The position numbers and the translations under genes are program-made. DNA of 64,000 nucleotides from Pseudomonadota bacterium (GTDB lineage Bacteria > Pseudomonadota > Alphaproteobacteria > Rhizobiales > Beijerinckiaceae): NCBI GenBank assembly GCA_023386155.1, contig JAEWKH010000066.1, positions 62,001 to 126,000 of the forward strand, read 5' to 3'. Below, piece after piece: positions 15,117 to 24,011 of the stretch. The notes under the pieces were generated by a model. That model saw nothing but the letters and a program-made list of their open reading frames with translations. It had not been told where the DNA came from and ran no database searches. The number at the start of each line of letters is the position of its first letter. Position 1 is the first letter of the stretch.

Positions 15117-16407
15117 GGCATATTTATTCGGGCCTATTCGGGAACGGTTGGCGGAGTGCGGCTTCTCAGCCGTTGCACATGTTCCCTTCGTTCTCTGGGA
15201 CAACCTCACATATGCCTACGAGCCAAGCCGCTTTCTGAGGGAGTGGGCTCTTGGGGATTGGCAGCCCCACAATCGAACTGCCGATCCGGTCGCGGGCACG
15301 ACTGTGCAAAGTGAGAACTCCGTCGATACCCTGGCGAATGCCCTCGTCAACTTTCTGACTTATCTAGAAGTTCATAAGCGCGACTGGCGGACCATCTCCT
15401 ATAAAGACCTGCTCGACCGCTACCAGACGCATATGAGGAGTGGAGAGTGGAGTACGCTCCGGGATGATAACAAACGGCGCCTCGGACTCCAGCCGAGTAC
15501 CATCAATCAGAGGACGGATGCTGCCGCAAACTTCCTCCTGTGGGCCTCGGATCGTGGTCTCCGCGGCAGCTTCCAGATTCCATTAGAGCGCTCCCGTGTT
15601 CCTCAGTCGGCTGGACGGATCAGATCCTCCTCCGGAAACCAATTAGGGAAGACAAGACAGGATCCTCGGCATCTTGTGCTGCCTACCGTCGAGACCATGG
15701 CGGAATGGATCGATGATATTCATCTCAAGCACGGATTCTCGAAAGCTCTTGCGTGCCGCACTATCGTTGAGACCGGGATGCGGAAAGAGGAGGTGGCCCT
15801 CTTCAGGACATGGCAGGTTCCTGATCCGGATGATCTCGATCCGAACATGCCCGCAGCGATGGAGATCTTCTATGGGACCAAGGGGCAGCGCCAAGTCGGC
15901 GATCCTGATCTCAAAGGGAAGATCCGAACGATCAGGTTCGAGCACTCCTTCCTAGTCGTCCTGAACGACTATAAGACGCTCTGGCGCAAGAGGCTCGCGG
16001 CGAACCGCAAAGACGGTGTTGCCAAGACCGACATATTCTTCCTTGCCGATGATGGCAGTCCATTGTCGACACAATCCATCTACCGTGCGTTCACCGACAG
16101 CGACAAAATTCCATACAAAGGATGGAGCCCGCATGTGGGGCGGCATGCATTTGCCTGCATGCTCTTGCTTCGCTTGATCGAAGAAGATGCAAAACGCAAT
16201 TCCGCGCTACCCGAACGGATGCCCCGCGGGGTCCTCATGCTGCAGACAGAGGGCTTGATCAAGACCTATATCCGACCGCTGCTGGGGCACGTCAGCGAGC
16301 GTACAACTGAACTTTACCTTCAGTGGGTCGCCGATCAAATCTATCTCCCCAATTTCCGACTGAGCTACTCACGATATCTGGAAGGAGAGAGGTCATGGCC
16401 GACCTGA
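15115..16407 (+). CDS. Tyrosine recombinase, TnpA-like (first of three)
   Basis: A 430-residue site-specific recombinase with a full catalytic set: Arg223 in ETGMRKEEV, a likely Lys256 in GTKGQRQ, His340 and Arg343 in SPHVGRHAF, His392 in LLGHVSERTTELY and the nucleophile Tyr401. An N-terminal core-binding domain spans about residues 65-150. By analogy with Tn554, TnpA and its partners cut and rejoin the element at a preferred target without target duplication. The gene is overlapped by the next recombinase by 13 bases. It starts inside a hairpin that may limit its expression. Confidence 0.88.
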   Translation: MAYLFGPIRERLAECGFSAVAHVPFVLWDNLTYAYEPSRFLREWALGDWQPHNRTADPVAGTTVQSENSVDTLANALVNFLTYLEVHKRDWRTISYKDLLDRYQTHMRSGEWSTLRDDNKRRLGLQPSTINQRTDAAANFLLWASDRGLRGSFQIPLERSRVPQSAGRIRSSSGNQLGKTRQDPRHLVLPTVETMAEWIDDIHLKHGFSKALACRTIVETGMRKEEVALFRTWQVPDPDDLDPNMPAAMEIFYGTKGQRQVGDPDLKGKIRTIRFEHSFLVVLNDYKTLWRKRLAANRKDGVAKTDIFFLADDGSPLSTQSIYRAFTDSDKIPYKGWSPHVGRHAFACMLLLRLIEEDAKRNSALPERMPRGVLMLQTEGLIKTYIRPLLGHVSERTTELYLQWVADQIYLPNFRLSYSRYLEGERSWPT

Positions 16408-18515
16408 CCCGGCGCAGATTGGCGCGATCCCCCGCGGCAGCCGGGCCTCCGGGCGAGCCTGACACCGCCAGCGGCTTGAAGTGGTGGGTTTTCCCTCACA
16501 ACCGCTCCCATGCCAGGCATGAGATGGATCTTTCCGCGTTTGCAGAGGGCGATGCCGAACTGGGCATCGCCCCGCGGCCGCAACTCATCGAAGCTCTGGC
16601 TTCCGCCATCGCCGAGTGGAGCACCGGAAAGCCCAAGGCCTCCGCGCAGATGGCGCTGGTTGCGTTGAGAAGCTTTTGGCGCTTTGCCGATACGATGGAG
16701 ACCCGGACCGGAGGCGTGATCGTTCGGCTTAGAGATATCACCCACGGAACGGGGCAACTCTTCAAGGGACATCTCATCCGTGATCTCAAACTCGGGCCGA
16801 GCGCCGCACGTGCCAGGCTCAAAGCTGTGCAGCGCTTCGCCGAGCGTGCGCGCGACTTGGCTGGCGAGGCCAGACCGCAGCTGCTCTGGCCCTCCATTAG
16901 GGACCGTCGCGACACCGAGCATGCGGATGTGAACCCGGTTCTGCTCCGCCGCCTGTATGCTGCGCTCAAGGACATTCACAGGTGCCAGGATAGCCTAGTG
17001 TTTGAGGGAACAGGCCTCAGTGCAGTCGGGCAGGATCCAAGGAAAGTTGGGCCTCGCGCTCCCCAAGTCTATGCGAAAGGCGTCATTGGAGGAAGGAAAA
17101 ATCCTGCGAACTCGGATCTGGACGCGGCTTGGCGTCAATCCGAGAACATCGCTCACCTGACCAAGTGTTATGTCGACGCGGCTCTGGTGGATCCAGGCAC
17201 AACGGCCATCGACATCTGCTCGTCGCGATATCAACAACCGAGCGTCTACGGGGACGAACTCATTCTGCCCAGCGCCTTTATCGGAACAGATGCCACATCG
17301 TTTGATCGAGTGCGCTGGTTTGTGCCAGCCTATGATGACACGTTCGTAGCCATGGCACTCGTTCTCCTCCACACCGGATGGAATCTTGATGCTGTCCTGA
17401 ACATCGATATCTCAACGGATGATGCCTGGCATCAGCACCGCCTCGGATCGGATCTCGGCGAGACGGTTGCAATCTTCGGAGAGAAGGGCAGGACGGGCGA
17501 TGAGCAGATCTCATTCAGTCTCACACGACCCAAATTTCACCCCTACCGCGTCATCAAGGATCAGATCAGGCGGTCCCTGCCGTTGCGCCAAGCCCTCAAA
17601 TTCCAGGTGAGAGCGCTGGAAGCCAAGCGCAACCGAACGCATGAGGACGAGCGGTGTCTTGAGCAAATGCGGCGCAGTTGTTCTTCGCCATGGCTGTTCT
17701 TCCGCAATGCGAATCTAGGTATCGGCGGAAGGGTCGGTGATCTCAGGGTGGCAGATCGCAAAGTGATGAACCAGCGTCTGAGATCCATCCTGCGGGAACA
17801 CGGAATACGTCTGAGTTGGCACACGGATGAGCTGCAACGGCAGATCGATGAATTGAAACTGTCCGATCTCCGGGATGGCTTTGCCGCTTTCGTTTACGAG
17901 GACAGCCTCTACAACATGTTCCTCGTGAAGCGTGCCTTGGGACATCGCAGCCTTAGCTCTACGAAGCACTACCTGCGCCAAAGACAGCAAAGGCGGGCTC
18001 ATTGGACCGAGTTCAAGACATTGCAAGACGTGATCTGGGACGAGGTTGCGGCCTGGCGTCGGATTGATCCGACGATCCTGTTCATACGGGTCAGGTACGG
18101 CGATGCGACGCCGGAGCAGCGGCGAAGGCTTGCGGAGCACCGGGAACGCACCCGAATGGGGATGGGATGTCTCGCGCCGGCGGATCCGCCGGTGGAGGTG
18201 GCGCCAAACCATAGAGGCGGTCTCTGTGTCGATCAGCGTTGTACGCTGTGCCGTCATGGCGTTGTCTTCGAGGAGACGTTCATGGCGCTCGCCTTGCGGA
18301 TGGCTGAGCTCCAATACATCCGCCCTCAGATCCCGCCTGATCGCTGGAGCCAATCGTCGTTCATCGCTGAATGGGCCGCGATCGAGGAAACGGTGATACG
18401 CTCCTTCAAGGAACGGCAGGAGGAATTCGAGGCGGCGGTCGAGGCATATGCCGACAAGATCCGCAAAGGCGAGATCTATGTCTTCGAGCTGGCAGGCATG
18501 GGAGATGCGGCATGA
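16395..18515 (+). CDS. Tyrosine recombinase, TnpB-like (second of three), altered active site
   Basis: A 706-residue protein of the large recombinase class found in Tn554-type elements. The C-terminal box is intact, with His517 and Tyr526 in ALGHRSLSSTKHYL. The first arginine box reads LLHTGWNLDAVLNI, where the usual TGxR arginine is replaced by Asn. The HxxR box reads LSDLRDGFAAFVY, keeping Arg but not His. A later cluster (CVDQRCTLCRHG) may bind zinc. The ATG at 16395 follows GAAGGAGAG and lies inside the end of the first gene. It probably needs its partners to catalyse strand exchange. Confidence 0.85.
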   Translation: MADLTRRRLARSPAAAGPPGEPDTASGLKWWVFPHNRSHARHEMDLSAFAEGDAELGIAPRPQLIEALASAIAEWSTGKPKASAQMALVALRSFWRFADTMETRTGGVIVRLRDITHGTGQLFKGHLIRDLKLGPSAARARLKAVQRFAERARDLAGEARPQLLWPSIRDRRDTEHADVNPVLLRRLYAALKDIHRCQDSLVFEGTGLSAVGQDPRKVGPRAPQVYAKGVIGGRKNPANSDLDAAWRQSENIAHLTKCYVDAALVDPGTTAIDICSSRYQQPSVYGDELILPSAFIGTDATSFDRVRWFVPAYDDTFVAMALVLLHTGWNLDAVLNIDISTDDAWHQHRLGSDLGETVAIFGEKGRTGDEQISFSLTRPKFHPYRVIKDQIRRSLPLRQALKFQVRALEAKRNRTHEDERCLEQMRRSCSSPWLFFRNANLGIGGRVGDLRVADRKVMNQRLRSILREHGIRLSWHTDELQRQIDELKLSDLRDGFAAFVYEDSLYNMFLVKRALGHRSLSSTKHYLRQRQQRRAHWTEFKTLQDVIWDEVAAWRRIDPTILFIRVRYGDATPEQRRRLAEHRERTRMGMGCLAPADPPVEVAPNHRGGLCVDQRCTLCRHGVVFEETFMALALRMAELQYIRPQIPPDRWSQSSFIAEWAAIEETVIRSFKERQEEFEAAVEAYADKIRKGEIYVFELAGMGDAA

Positions 18516-20533
18516 GGGGGCTCGTGAGCAGGAATGCTCTTGCTGACCCGGTCTCCTACGAGGAGGTGCGGGAACATCTTGGCCGCTCTCCGGTGCTGGA
18601 GCGGCTTTGGTCGGCGGCGTGGGATGAGATCCGGACTTTGAGCCTTATTCCTTCCATGTCTCTCGAGCAGGATGTCTGGGTTGTGCCTCCAGAGTGGGTG
18701 CCGGCCGGCGTCGCTCAGCGTGCCGGCCGGCGTACGATTGAGTTCGAACGAGCGCTGCCGGATGGTTGGAAGCGGACGAGTGCCCGCTCCGAGGATGTGA
18801 TCCGCCGCGTCAAGCGGATGGCCGCAATCCTCTTCTGCATCCCAATCAGGAATGCGAAACGCATTCAGTCTCCGCCGAAGCCGTCATCTTGGGTCAGGTT
18901 CTGCCAAGAACTCATTCGGGCTGTACGATGGATACTCGAGAACGCACCGGGTGAGGGGCCGGCAATCTTCCTACACGTCGATCGTTCAGCATGTGCGCGG
19001 CTTCTGAGTTGCATTCCGTATTTCCGGAAACACGTTGCGCCCAAGCTGCGCGATCTAAAAGCAATGGGGGGCATCGATGATTTCTTCGAGTACGCAATCG
19101 AGATTGGGCAGGAGCCTCCCCGTAAAGGACAGTCGCTCCCGGTCAGGAGCCAAGACGAACCGGATCCCTATCGGCCCCTCCCCGATGAGTTCACGGCAGC
19201 ACTGGGGAGCGCAGCATATTGGTTCGCCGCGGAAATCGGGGACGATCTCCTGACCTGTTGGTCCGATTTGCAGCGTATTATCGGACAGCCCGCCAACGGC
19301 ATCAACACCAAGGATGCGACACGAGCGGCGAAGGTTGTAGCTCTTCAGGCCTGGAGAGGTCGAAAGCTCCACGTGGGCATGGATTTCCCGTACTCCTTGC
19401 AGGTCCGGTCCGCCCGGGATGGGGGCGAAGGGGCAGAGCAGCTTGCGAGTTGGCCGCCCTCAAGTCCGGGCGGCATCCGAACCCTTCTGGCCCGTCTTCA
19501 GGCGGCTCACCTGATCATCGTGAGCCTGTCGACGGGGATGCGTGACAGCGAAGTCATGGGCCTGAGACGCAACTGCCTCCGATCGATCGACTCCGAAGGT
19601 CTTCTCATCGGTCACACCTTCAAGTTCAGCGACGAGGACGGAGGCGAGGAACGGGATTGGCCCTTACCCAGGATCGTCGTCCAGGCCATTCAGCGGCAGA
19701 AGCGTCTTGCTGAGATCTTCGCTCCGGGCAAGGACTTCCTCTGGGTATCGTTCAGGAATGCCGACGAGGATGGCTCCCATCCCCAGCTCAATTCCATGGG
19801 ATATGCCCTCAGGACGTTCTGCGACGAAGTGAGGAGCGATGGCCGGAGCCTGTCCGAGCTCCTCGGCGAGTCCTGCCACCCCCATCGCCTCAGGAAGACC
19901 GCCGTCAGGCTCGCTGCGCTTACACTCGCTGGCGCGACATCGGTCCTGTACGACATTCTGGGGCATCGTGATCCGGAAATGACGGTCAACTATATCCTCT
20001 CCGATCCAGAGCTCCAGGACGATATACGCCGTATCGCTCAAGAGGCCATGCTTCTCTTGGCGCGTGAGGCTGTCGACGCAGCCGACAAGAATGGTGGGTC
20101 GGCCGCAAGGAACGTGGTGGGTCTTCGTGATCGCCTCGCAGCGCGCTCCGGGGCAAAAGACCTTGGCACGGATGTGCTTAATGAGGCAGCTCGGATCCTC
20201 AGCTTGGACGGAGGGCACGTCGCTCTGGTCCGGCGAAATGTTCTTTGCACCAAAATGCCGACACAACGTGGACCCTGTACTCAAGGGCGGGGGATTCCTG
20301 ACGTCGCTGCTTGTGTCGGCGATTGCTCACACCGCCTTGAATTGGCTGCGGGGAGGTCCGATTGCCGAGGGGCGATCGAGCGCATTCTCCAGGCGCTGGA
20401 AACACAGACGGGCGATCTTCTCGGGGCATGGTGGCGAGGGCAGCTTCGGATGCAGCTCGATCGGTTCGATGACATTCGGCAATCCTACCTCGCGGATCCT
20501 CGCGTCATGGTTCACCTGAAGGAAGCCTCCTGA
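18512..20533 (+). CDS. Tyrosine recombinase/integrase (third of three)
   Basis: A 673-residue site-specific integrase. The catalytic set is complete: Arg344 in STGMRDSEVMGL, His458 and Arg461 in CHPHRLRKT, His485 in ILGHRDPEMTVNY and the nucleophile Tyr494. Its start codon overlaps the stop of the second recombinase (ATGA), so translation is coupled. Tn554 itself has only two recombinases (TnpA and TnpB) plus TnpC, so a third large one sets this element apart. The C-terminal part has several cysteines (CTKMPTQRGPCTQG and CVGDCSH) that may bind zinc. The small coiled-coil gene follows after one base. Confidence 0.85.
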   Translation: MRGLVSRNALADPVSYEEVREHLGRSPVLERLWSAAWDEIRTLSLIPSMSLEQDVWVVPPEWVPAGVAQRAGRRTIEFERALPDGWKRTSARSEDVIRRVKRMAAILFCIPIRNAKRIQSPPKPSSWVRFCQELIRAVRWILENAPGEGPAIFLHVDRSACARLLSCIPYFRKHVAPKLRDLKAMGGIDDFFEYAIEIGQEPPRKGQSLPVRSQDEPDPYRPLPDEFTAALGSAAYWFAAEIGDDLLTCWSDLQRIIGQPANGINTKDATRAAKVVALQAWRGRKLHVGMDFPYSLQVRSARDGGEGAEQLASWPPSSPGGIRTLLARLQAAHLIIVSLSTGMRDSEVMGLRRNCLRSIDSEGLLIGHTFKFSDEDGGEERDWPLPRIVVQAIQRQKRLAEIFAPGKDFLWVSFRNADEDGSHPQLNSMGYALRTFCDEVRSDGRSLSELLGESCHPHRLRKTAVRLAALTLAGATSVLYDILGHRDPEMTVNYILSDPELQDDIRRIAQEAMLLLAREAVDAADKNGGSAARNVVGLRDRLAARSGAKDLGTDVLNEAARILSLDGGHVALVRRNVLCTKMPTQRGPCTQGRGIPDVAACVGDCSHRLELAAGRSDCRGAIERILQALETQTGDLLGAWWRGQLRMQLDRFDDIRQSYLADPRVMVHLKEAS

Positions 20534-20534
20534 G

Positions 20535-21023
20535 ATGAAACACGAAAGAGGCTTGCTCGCATGGGCGCAGAATGAGAAACAGGAGACCATCGCCAAGATC
20601 GACCACATCATATCGGTGGTCGAAGCCGAGATCTCCGAGTACGGCTACTATCCCCACAACAGGAAGCGCCTGACGAAGATCCATGTCCTCACACGGGCAA
20701 AGGTCTCGAGGTCGACCCTCAAGAATCCAACGCACGAGAAAACGAAAAGGCAGTTCGATCAATGGTTCTCCGGTCTTCGCAAGCGGCTCGATAAACCACG
20801 TCCGGGAGAGGTCGATTTCGACAAGATAAATTCCATGCGGAATGCACTCAATGCGATCGCAACGGAACTGCACCTCATGAATCTTGAGTACAACGAGGCG
20901 CTTCTTAAAATCGAGGGGCTGGAGGCTGCGAAGGCAGAGTTGACCGACCGAAGTAACGCTATGTCAACCGAGATCGCAGCCTTGCGAGCTAGTGCTGCCA
21001 ATGTCTACCGCATGAAAAAGTAG
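20535..21023 (+). CDS. Small coiled-coil protein, TnpC-like transposition helper
   Basis: A 162-residue charged protein directly downstream of the recombinases (1-base gap). Residues about 55-70 include AKVSRSTLKNPTH, which looks like the recognition part of a helix-turn-helix. Residues about 110-155 form a predicted coiled coil rich in Leu, Glu and Ala. Position, size and this layout match TnpC/DUF6262-type helpers, which in Tn554 are not essential but influence transposition frequency and orientation. I assign the role from context, since I cannot confirm the family membership by alignment. Confidence 0.6.
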   Translation: MKHERGLLAWAQNEKQETIAKIDHIISVVEAEISEYGYYPHNRKRLTKIHVLTRAKVSRSTLKNPTHEKTKRQFDQWFSGLRKRLDKPRPGEVDFDKINSMRNALNAIATELHLMNLEYNEALLKIEGLEAAKAELTDRSNAMSTEIAALRASAANVYRMKK

Positions 21024-21070
21024 AGCATCGTTCCGAGGCGGGCGATCTACCCTGCTGGGAGTAGCCGTGT

Positions 21071-23224
21071 TCAGGACGCGGCTAGCCATTCACCTAGCTT
21101 GGTCCATCGCCGCTTGGTGTTTCCGCTTCTAACGGCCATTGCTACTGCTTTCCTTTGCCCAACGAGGACGACCAAACGTCGGCCTCGCGTTACGCCTGTA
21201 TAAAACAGTTTTCTCGCCAACATGGTGTAGTGCTGGGTCACAACGGGAATGATTACAACGGGGTATTCCGAACCCTGTGATTTATGGATCGTCATCGCAT
21301 ACGCAGGCACCAAGGTATCGAGCTCTTCCAACGGGTAGGATACCTCTCGTCCATCGAACGATGCGATCAATGCTCCTTCCTCATTGTCAATCCGGATCAC
21401 CTTTCCGAGATCGCCATTGAACACCTCCCGATCGTAGTCGTTCTGGGTTTCCATTACGCGGTCGCCGGAGGAGAAGCGCCAGCCGAAGCGCTCCACTTTC
21501 GCTGGAGGGTTCGGATTGAGCGCATCTTGGAGCTGAATGTTGAGATTGCGGGCTCCGAGCACGCCTCGATTCATGGGGCAGAGCACTTGGATATCGCGCA
21601 TTGGATCAAGGCCGAATCGTTTCGGTATGCGCTCCCGAACCATGTCAAGGATCTTGCCTATGCCCTGCTCAGACTCATTGATCTCAATGAAATAGAAATC
21701 GCTTTTCTCCCCAGCCTTGGACGTCTCAGGCATTTGCCCTTGATTGATGCGATGGGCATTGACGACGATCCGACTTTCTGCAGCCTGCCGAAACACTTCG
21801 GTCAGGCGTGCAACCGGGATGCGCCCAGAGGCAATGATGTCGGCTAGAACCTGGCCAGGCCCGACTGAGGGCAGTTGGTCCACATCTCCCACCAACAGCA
21901 GTCCGGCATGAGATGGAATGGCCTTCGTCAGGGCGTTCATGAGCGGCACGTCCACCATCGAAGTTTCGTCCACCACCAGCAGGTCGCAGTCGAGCGGGTT
22001 TTCCTCGTTGCGCGAAAAGCCGCCATGCTCCGGATTGACTTCCAGGAGGCGGTGGAGGGTTTTCGCCTCGATTCCGGTTTGCTCCGTTATCCGCTTGGCA
22101 GCGCGGCCCGTTGGAGCGGCCAGAGCGACTTTGATGCCTTTGACTGCTAGAAGCCGGAGAACCGTATCGAGGAGCGTGGTCTTGCCCACCCCGGGGCCGC
22201 CTGTCACCACCGCAACCTTAGAGCTGAGCACGAGTTCAAGGGCTTCGCGCTGGGACGCTGCCAGCCTCTTTCCTGTGCGGGCTTCGACCCATGGAATGGC
22301 AAGCGTGAGGTCGATCCGAGGCCAGGGCAGGGTGCCGGATCCCCGTTCCCTCAGCCGAGCCGCAATGGCCTGTTCGGCAAGGTAGAGGCCCTTCAGGAAA
22401 AGGCAGATCTTATCGTCAACCGTATCCGAGACGACGTTGCCCTTGGCAAGCTCATCGACAATGGCAGCACGGATCAGTGGTGGATCGACCTCCAGCAACT
22501 GTTGCGCTAGCTGTGTAAGATCATCGACGGGCAGAGCGCAGTGACCTTCATCCATAGCCGTCTGGAGAGCGAACAATATGCCTGCCCCGATACGCTGAGG
22601 TGAGGTTCTTTCCACGCCAAGTTTGGACGCGATGGCATCGGCCGTTCTAAAGCCGATGCCTCTTATGTCACGGGCGAGTCGGTATGGATCGTTCTTCATG
22701 ACCGTGATGGCGTCATAGCCATAGGTCTTGAAGATGCGGACAGCACGAGCCGTTCCAACGCCATGTGCATGGAGAAAGATCATGATCTCACGCACTGCCT
22801 TTTGATTGGCCCAACCGGAGATGATACGGGCAGCTCGCGTAGGGCCAATCCCAGGCACCTCGATTAACCGCTCCGGGTTCGCCTCAATGATCTCGAAGGT
22901 CTTTGTGCCAAACGCAGCAACAAGACGCTTGGCAATAGCCGGACCGATGCTACGAATTTGCCCTGATGCGAGATATTTCTCGATCCCCTTCACTCCCGTA
23001 GGGGGTATTGTGGTCAGCACATCCGCTTTGAATTGCGGGCCGTGGACATGATCGCGGATCCAGACGCCGCTGGCCGTCATCCATTCGCCGGCCGAGATCG
23101 AAGGAGTATGCCCGACGACTGTCACGAGATCCTGCTTGCCACGAACATAGACACGCAGCACCGCGAAGCCGTTTTCCGTGTTGTGGAAAGTGACGCGCTC
23201 AATCGAACCTGTGAGTATTTCCAA
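21071..23224 (-). CDS. RecD2-like ATP-dependent DNA helicase
   Basis: A 717-residue superfamily 1B helicase of the RecD2 (RecD-like, RecBC-independent) type. An N-terminal OB-like region (GSIERVTFHNTENGFAV) is followed by helix-hairpin-helix segments such as VPGIGPTRAARI. The helicase core has Walker A GGPGVGKTTL, Walker B VVDETSMVDVPLM and the GDVDQLPSVGPGQVL motif. The C-terminal motif is AMTIHKSQGSEYPVVI. RecD2 unwinds DNA 5'-3' and is linked to repair and fork processing. It converges on the recombinase genes and ends inside the right boundary of the element, so it is likely carried by the element. Confidence 0.9.
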   Translation of the reverse strand: MEILTGSIERVTFHNTENGFAVLRVYVRGKQDLVTVVGHTPSISAGEWMTASGVWIRDHVHGPQFKADVLTTIPPTGVKGIEKYLASGQIRSIGPAIAKRLVAAFGTKTFEIIEANPERLIEVPGIGPTRAARIISGWANQKAVREIMIFLHAHGVGTARAVRIFKTYGYDAITVMKNDPYRLARDIRGIGFRTADAIASKLGVERTSPQRIGAGILFALQTAMDEGHCALPVDDLTQLAQQLLEVDPPLIRAAIVDELAKGNVVSDTVDDKICLFLKGLYLAEQAIAARLRERGSGTLPWPRIDLTLAIPWVEARTGKRLAASQREALELVLSSKVAVVTGGPGVGKTTLLDTVLRLLAVKGIKVALAAPTGRAAKRITEQTGIEAKTLHRLLEVNPEHGGFSRNEENPLDCDLLVVDETSMVDVPLMNALTKAIPSHAGLLLVGDVDQLPSVGPGQVLADIIASGRIPVARLTEVFRQAAESRIVVNAHRINQGQMPETSKAGEKSDFYFIEINESEQGIGKILDMVRERIPKRFGLDPMRDIQVLCPMNRGVLGARNLNIQLQDALNPNPPAKVERFGWRFSSGDRVMETQNDYDREVFNGDLGKVIRIDNEEGALIASFDGREVSYPLEELDTLVPAYAMTIHKSQGSEYPVVIIPVVTQHYTMLARKLFYTGVTRGRRLVVLVGQRKAVAMAVRSGNTKRRWTKLGEWLAAS

Positions 23225-23376
23225 ACCTCACCTCTTAGCCTCCGACGAAAGTTGAAGAATCTCGTCCAGATCGCAAGGATAAATTTCAGTGACAATTTAA
23301 ATTATTGTTATATTGACCTGTCTCTAAGATTACCTCCATCTGGAATTTAAAGTTCGGCCTTATTGAAGGACGGACC

Positions 23377-23571
23377 ATAAAGCATTCACGGTTTACGGAA
23401 GAGCAGATCATCGGGATGCTGCGGGAGCAGGAGGCGGGAGTGAAAGCTTCCAACCTATGCCCCAAGCACGGCATGTCGGAAGCGACCCTCTACAATTGGA
23501 AGCCTAAATTCGCCGGGATGGATGTCTTGGACGTCAAACGACTGAAGGCGTTGGAGGAGAAGAGCTTCTAG
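23377..23571 (+). pseudogene. IS3-family OrfA remnant
   Basis: From the ATA at 23377 the frame reads KHSRFTEEQIIGMLREQEAG, then CPKHGMSEATLYNWK and GMDVLDVKRLKALEE before a stop at 23571. This is the helix-turn-helix half of an IS3-family OrfA, which normally starts with ATG and continues into a leucine zipper and a frameshift into OrfB. The start codon is changed and the sequence breaks off where the zipper should begin. No recognisable OrfB follows. It is a dead fragment just outside the Tn554-like element. Confidence 0.8.
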
Positions 23572-24011
23572 CCGAACGAGACCGAGATGGGGAAACCAAG
23601 GTGATCTATGTCTGAGATCTGTTCGTCCAGATGGCGCCAGTTCAAGCGGCTGGCCAATGGTGTTCTCCTCCCGCCTCCTTCATATCGGCTCTTGACAAGG
23701 CGTTGCTCGCGAAGCCCATAAAGGCCAGCCTCGATGAAATTGCCGAGTTTTTGACAGCCGCGAAGCCGAAAACCGTACCGTAAATCCCAGCCACTTCCGA
23801 AACCCCTATTCAGGTGGCAGAGGTCTCGGGCGACAATTTCCTTGTTGCGATGCAATAATTGCATAGCAACAGGCCGAACTTGTAGCGGGTGAAAGCCTCC
23901 CCTCTATTGTTACATTTCCATATCGCTGCTAAGAGCCATGCGCCTGGCAGCGTGGACGAATGCTTGTCGCGCAGCGGGCTCGACAGGTCACTCAAAGCAG
24001 AAGTTGCTTGC
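23572..24011. other. Intergenic stretch before the PRPP synthetase gene
   Basis: This 440-base stretch has open frames on both strands, but none has a recognisable product. The part next to the IS3 remnant may be decayed insertion-sequence DNA. The last 100 bases before the PRPP synthetase gene have high GC like that gene and probably hold its promoter and leader. No terminator or riboswitch fold could be identified. Confidence 0.4.

Larger units (their letters stand above)
15074..23334. mobile_element. Tn554-like element with three tyrosine recombinases and a RecD2 helicase
   Basis: Three overlapping recombinase genes, a small coiled-coil gene and a convergent helicase gene fill this segment. 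Near the left end the plus strand reads GTAATCTGAAGAGACA (15074-15089). Near the right end the complement of 23320-23334 reads GTAATCTTAGAGACA, an imperfect inverted match. I use these as provisional limits; the true left end may lie nearer 15017, where gapR likeness stops. The order of two or three large recombinases plus a small helper protein is that of Tn554-type elements. No resistance cargo is present; RecD2 is the only passenger. Confidence 0.65.

Noticed and set aside
23568..23864. 98-codon minus-strand frame near the IS3 remnant
   Set aside because: It has no credible start site or family and lies in decayed mobile DNA.
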